This document shows, piece by piece, positions 60,457-64,000 of a stretch of DNA of 64,000 nucleotides; within the stretch, counting starts at the first letter, position 1; each line of letters starts with the position of its first letter. Both the position numbers and the translations under genes were made by a program. The stretch spans positions 70,640,019 through 70,704,018 of the forward strand of contig OY856186.1 of assembly GCA_963693315.1 (NCBI GenBank). The letters run 5' to 3'. The notes under the pieces were generated by a model. The model saw only the letters and a list, made by a program, of their open reading frames with translations. It was not told where the DNA came from and did no database searches. The stretch is from Diogma glabrata. Taxonomy: Eukaryota; Arthropoda; Insecta; Diptera; Cylindrotomidae.

Positions 60457-63316
60457 AGAGATTCCCAATCTCAAGGGTCGTACCGGGGATAAATAGATAT
60501 CCGGCGTGCTAGGAAAATTTCTAGCATATTATATTTCTTTAAAGGTCCAATATAATAACTGGCTCCGTATCAGGGCAGTTATATAACGTAGCGCCGAACA
60601 AAAAGGGACCCGTTAGGTTAATTACAGTTATATTTCTTGTATTTTTTTTAGATATATATATATAAATAATTTGGTGGGAAAATATTTTCCAGGTTGGGCG
60701 TTGGCAAGCCGGTTTTTTTTTGAAAAAAACTTTTTTTTGTGGAACATTTTATATTATTATATTTATATATTTATATATTAATTGATTATTTCAATTCAGA
60801 TTAATTAATATCTATATATAGTTTATTTTCGCGTCGGTTTATTTAGCTAAATTTTGTTAGAAAGCTAGAGGAAAAAATAAAGGTTTAGTTTCTAAGGTGT
60901 TCATGTGTATATTTATCATAAGTACTCTAAATTTATATTTTCAAAAATTTAAAGAATTCCGCGTTTCTCTTTGTAAGTTTTAGGATAAACCAGTTGTGGT
61001 TTTTTTTGGTAATAGGGTGGTGGCAACCGGTTTGGGCCGTGGTTGTCAATCAGCTTTTTGTTTATCTTGAAATAAACCAGTTATTGGTTTCGTTTTGGTT
61101 TTGATTAGGAAATTATATATTTTGAATTTTGATAAGAATGTATACAATTATGAGGGGTCAGGGGTTGATAAGGAGGTGTCGGCCAGGTGGGTTTGAGCCC
61201 TGGATGAATGAGGTGGATGGGAGAGCGAATGAGGAGAGAAAAGAGAGAATGGTTGAGGCGAGGAATGTAGTGGATGGAATGATAAATGTGATTCTGGATG
61301 AAGTAAAACATAAAATATTTTTGGAATTGATGGATGATATTTACGAAGAAAAATATGATGAGTTTCTGGATGATTTGATTTGTGAGATAGTGACTGAGGA
61401 AGTGAATGTGGGCTGGCGTGAGAGAAGGAGGATAAATAGAAATAGGAGCTCTCACCTGAAGAGGAAGGAGAGGAGAAGAAGGGAGAAGGAGAGTCGCTTG
61501 GTCGTGGAGCTGGGAGCTTCCTCGACCAAGAGTACTCAAACGGAGGAGCTGGTTGAGGAGGTCCTCATCTCACCGACCACGCGACAGGAAGAGGAGTGGT
61601 CTGGTCCACAGGAGGCCCCTGTTCCTCATTGTATAATTAGTTAAGACTAATTTTTTTTAAATTTTGAAAAAAACCGTTTTGGGACAGCAATTTTTTTTGG
61701 AGATTGTTTTTTGTGCTGTCATCTGCTTTTAGTAATACTAATTGTTTTTTTATTTGGAAAAAAGAAAACCGTTTTGGGGAAGCAGTTTTTTTTTTAGAAA
61801 TTTTTTTATGCTACCACGTACATATTGTACATATTTTTGGTATACTATTGTACATATCTTTTGTATATCCTGTACATATTTTTTTTTTATATACATAGTA
61901 CAATTTTTTGTACATAATGTATATTTATATTTGGTTATATATTGTACATATTCTTGGATGATGCAATTAATTTATATATGAAATTAATCGTATGTTTTTT
62001 TTTTGATTGTGGTTAAGTCATGTTTTTATGAGTTTTAGGATGTTATTAACGTAATAAAAGTTAACATTGACCAAACAGTTTTCAACGGTTTTGTATAAGT
62101 TTAAATCTTTCGTCACTACTTTCAAAGTATTATTGGTCTATGTTTATGGAAGTACAATTGAAAATAATTAATTCCCATCAACTTTATAGAGTGAGCCGGA
62201 TCCAAATCAATATCTCTACATTTGTCATCATATTGATCCGCTAATGTGCGTATACAGATCTCGTATGAGTCCATTTTAGCTACCACCATTTTTTTTTTAG
62301 AATTATTTTTTCATTGCGATTAATTTTAAAAAGTGGTATAAATATAGAAATAATTATTTTTAGCTAACATTTATTTTTGTTTTGGATACAATAAATAAAG
62401 CGAAAGATTTAACCTAAACAAATATATTAGAGTTAATAACTTAAAAATTAGTAAGCTTAGTTTTGAATTTAAAATAATCGTAATTTTTTTTTAAATTACC
62501 AATTTATTATTTAGTCTGAAGATTAAATTTAATTAATTTCATGTAAAACTTTATTAACACATATTATGTATTTCATGTTTCGATTTAGCATTTTTAAACA
62601 AGAAATTGTTTGGATTATGGATAAGTTATGTATTATTTAGGTTTATTGATTCACTTTTTCAGCGGTAGGCCTAACAAGCCATCCATGGGGCTTATCCCCT
62701 TAACATTGATGTCGTTCTTAGATCGCCTATGGCCATCGGGGTTATGCGATCGAAGAACATTGGTTTCTTCTCTTCATTCGGCGAGGAAGTTCTCAGGGAC
62801 GAGGAGTGGTGTTGCTGTGTTTGTACTTAGGTGCAAACCAGTAGTACCATTCTTTGCTCAGGGGCTTCTTCGGTGTAATGAAGAGAAGAACCAATTGTAC
62901 TTTTGCTTTCAGGATCAGAGGCTTCACCTCATACAAATTCAAAAACTTTCCATTTTTCCATTTAGATTCACAATAGAACAATTTTTCATAGAGTTTAAGA
63001 TTTGAAGTCTGGTGCTCGGGAGCGTTCTTCAACTTTCGCATTAGGTTTAGTTGTAATTTATTTGTAGATTAAACAAGCACAACTGGGTCAGTAGAAATGG
63101 ACCTAGTGTCTAATCGTGACAGTTGTGATTGTTTTATTAGGTTGGGGAGAATCTGTTCTGTAGAATCTGGTCGTTAGGGGCTTTTCCAGTAGGTTCTCAC
63201 ATGCATGGTTGGAGTGGGCTCGCGAACGCGATATTTTAGATTTAAACAATATGGATATTGTAGCCATACTTACTTTTTGGATTGTCTCCAGACGAGTCTT
63301 GATTTTGGGAATCTCT
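60457..63316 (+). mobile_element. TA-flanked inverted-repeat element, 2.86 kb
   Basis: Left end AGAGATTCCCAATCTCAAGG. The right end, inverted, is AGAGATTCCCAAAATCAAGA. Similarity extends about 34 bp (TCGT and GG.GA blocks follow). TA stands outside both ends (60455-60456, 63317-63318). Inside are a hairpin GCTAGGAAAATTTCTAGC (60509-60526), an intact 168-codon ORF (61138-61644), a duplicated AAAACCGTTTTGGG block (61673, 61768) and a second, less AT-rich segment (62640-63010). No known transposase motif was seen. Confidence 0.55.
61138..61644 (+). CDS. Unknown highly charged protein, 168 aa, inside TIR element
   Basis: Function not recognised. The frame starts at ATG 61138, with an in-frame TGA upstream at 61123, and ends at TAA. 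It is much richer in G and A than its surroundings. It is dominated by Glu, Arg and Lys: an N-terminal basic segment (MRGQGLIRRCRPGG), a long predicted helix from about residue 25 to 90 (EARNVVDGMINVILDEV, LELMDDIYEEKYDEFLDD), a strongly basic patch at about 98-120 (WRERRRINRNRSSHLKRKER) and an acidic tail with STKSTQTEELVEEV. The helix and basic patch suggest a nucleic-acid-binding or gag-like coat protein, but this is inference. Its position between inverted ends suggests it belongs to the element. A spurious frame exists on the opposite strand. Confidence 0.45.
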   Translation: MYTIMRGQGLIRRCRPGGFEPWMNEVDGRANEERKERMVEARNVVDGMINVILDEVKHKIFLELMDDIYEEKYDEFLDDLICEIVTEEVNVGWRERRRINRNRSSHLKRKERRRREKESRLVVELGASSTKSTQTEELVEEVLISPTTRQEEEWSGPQEAPVPHCIIS

Positions 63317-64000
63317 TATGATATTAAATAAAAATAAAATAAATCAAACAAATTTTTCAAAAATTAAATAAATAAAATTTTTTATTAAATAAATTAAATT
63401 TTCGTTAATTAAAATAATTTTAGGTAAATAAATAATTTTTTCGTAATTTAAGTTAATTTTAGGTAGCTAAATAAAATAAATTTTCTTAATTAAGCTTTAC
63501 GTCAAGATATAAATAAATATTTTTTATTTTTTAAAAAAAAAAATAAATCAATATTTCAAAGTTAGGACGGTGCATCCAATAAATAAACATCCTTTCTGAA
63601 TAATTTTCATTTTTTCAATTTTTTTAAAAATAAATAAATATATTTTAGGGGTGCTATCGTCAATAACTAATTTTAGGTATATATAATTATTTCAGTATAT
63701 CTGAAATTAAATAAATAAATTATACTTTTACATATATAATGTTTTAGGAATTTTTGTGAAAGATTCAGCAAAGATTGGCTACGACGGTGGTCCTTTTTGT
63801 TCCTTTATAAAGTTTGTTTTTACAAGAAAATCTTGTATGTTTTCGAATTGGGCGTTCGTTGTTTTTTTTCGTTTTTGTGCTTTCATCCTTTTTACATTTC
63901 CGTCGTACTGGCTCCATTTTTTTTTGTTGAGAGTTGGTTTTACTATTGTTGGTGATTGCGAGTCATGATTTTGCGGGTTTTACCATCGAAATCTCTAGCG
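63317..64000. other. AT-rich stretch to window end, no gene established
   Basis: 63330-63730 is made of AAATAAAT/TTTAGGTA-like low-complexity blocks (TTTTAGGTA.ATAAAT three times). The 70-codon frame at 63756-63968 is Phe-rich with no recognised domain. Confidence 0.4.

Noticed and set aside
61105..61539. 144-codon minus-strand ORF
   Set aside because: Antisense of the 168-codon charged ORF; purine-biased sequence leaves the other strand open by composition.
62628..63005. 125-codon plus-strand ORF
   Set aside because: Less AT-rich than the surroundings but without recognisable motif, and overlapped by a similar-sized minus-strand frame; kept only as part of the inverted-repeat element.

Overview
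The window is AT-rich animal DNA with short, canonically spliced introns (73 and 79 bp next to kilobase-long ones), arthropod-type hAT transposons and insect-type LINEs. It is best read as an insect chromosome, probably a fly (Diptera); the species cannot be named. There are no operons, CRISPR arrays or prokaryotic signals. Two 200-N scaffold gaps (17325-17524 and 56351-56550) show it is a draft assembly.

Only a small part is host coding sequence. The one well-supported gene is an ADAMTS-like extracellular-matrix gene on the minus strand (9512-18756). Its six exons join into exactly 400 open codons with five thrombospondin type-1 repeats, and it runs off both visible ends. Smaller host fragments are an N-terminal exon of a peroxin-10 (PEX10) gene (30368-30634, minus), a frameshifted Rabenosyn-5-like zinc-finger exon (60107-60357, plus) and a weak candidate terminal exon (40504-40576, minus).

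The rest is layered mobile and repetitive DNA. From 1 to 8.4 kb lie a decayed LINE, a decayed hAT and a 2.87-kb transposon with about 600-bp inverted ends and a broken transposase. From 9.5 to 18.8 kb is the ADAMTS-like gene, whose long introns hold a LINE remnant, a hAT MITE and a CR1 tail. From 18.8 to 25 kb are a 3.1-kb long-armed inverted-repeat element (with repeat family A and a hAT MITE nested inside) and a 1.06-kb fold-back element with an AATT target duplication. From 26.1 to 30.3 kb is a 950-bp microsatellite carrying a 3.2-kb hAT, which contains a second hAT, which contains a tRNA-derived repeat. From 30.3 to 40.7 kb is mostly unremarkable AT-rich DNA. From 40.7 to 47.1 kb are two tandem copies of family A, the second expanded by a higher-order AT-rich minisatellite and interrupted by a tRNA-derived repeat. 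From 47.4 to 50.5 kb is a nearly full-span but dead LINE, and at 52 kb a Ty3/gypsy fragment. From 55 to 58.3 kb are a CR1 copy, tandem 267-bp units and (AT)n arrays. From 60.5 to 63.3 kb is a TA-flanked inverted-repeat element carrying an intact 168-codon ORF of unknown kind.

The most notable observations are: (i) a tRNA-derived repeat inserted twice as a permuted, slightly longer-than-unit-length segment of a roughly 515-bp tandem unit, once with a 10-bp target duplication; (ii) the 60.5-63.3 kb element with its unknown ORF; and (iii) three insertions for which an unoccupied copy of the target site is present elsewhere in the window. Family names come from reading motifs by eye; no database search was run.
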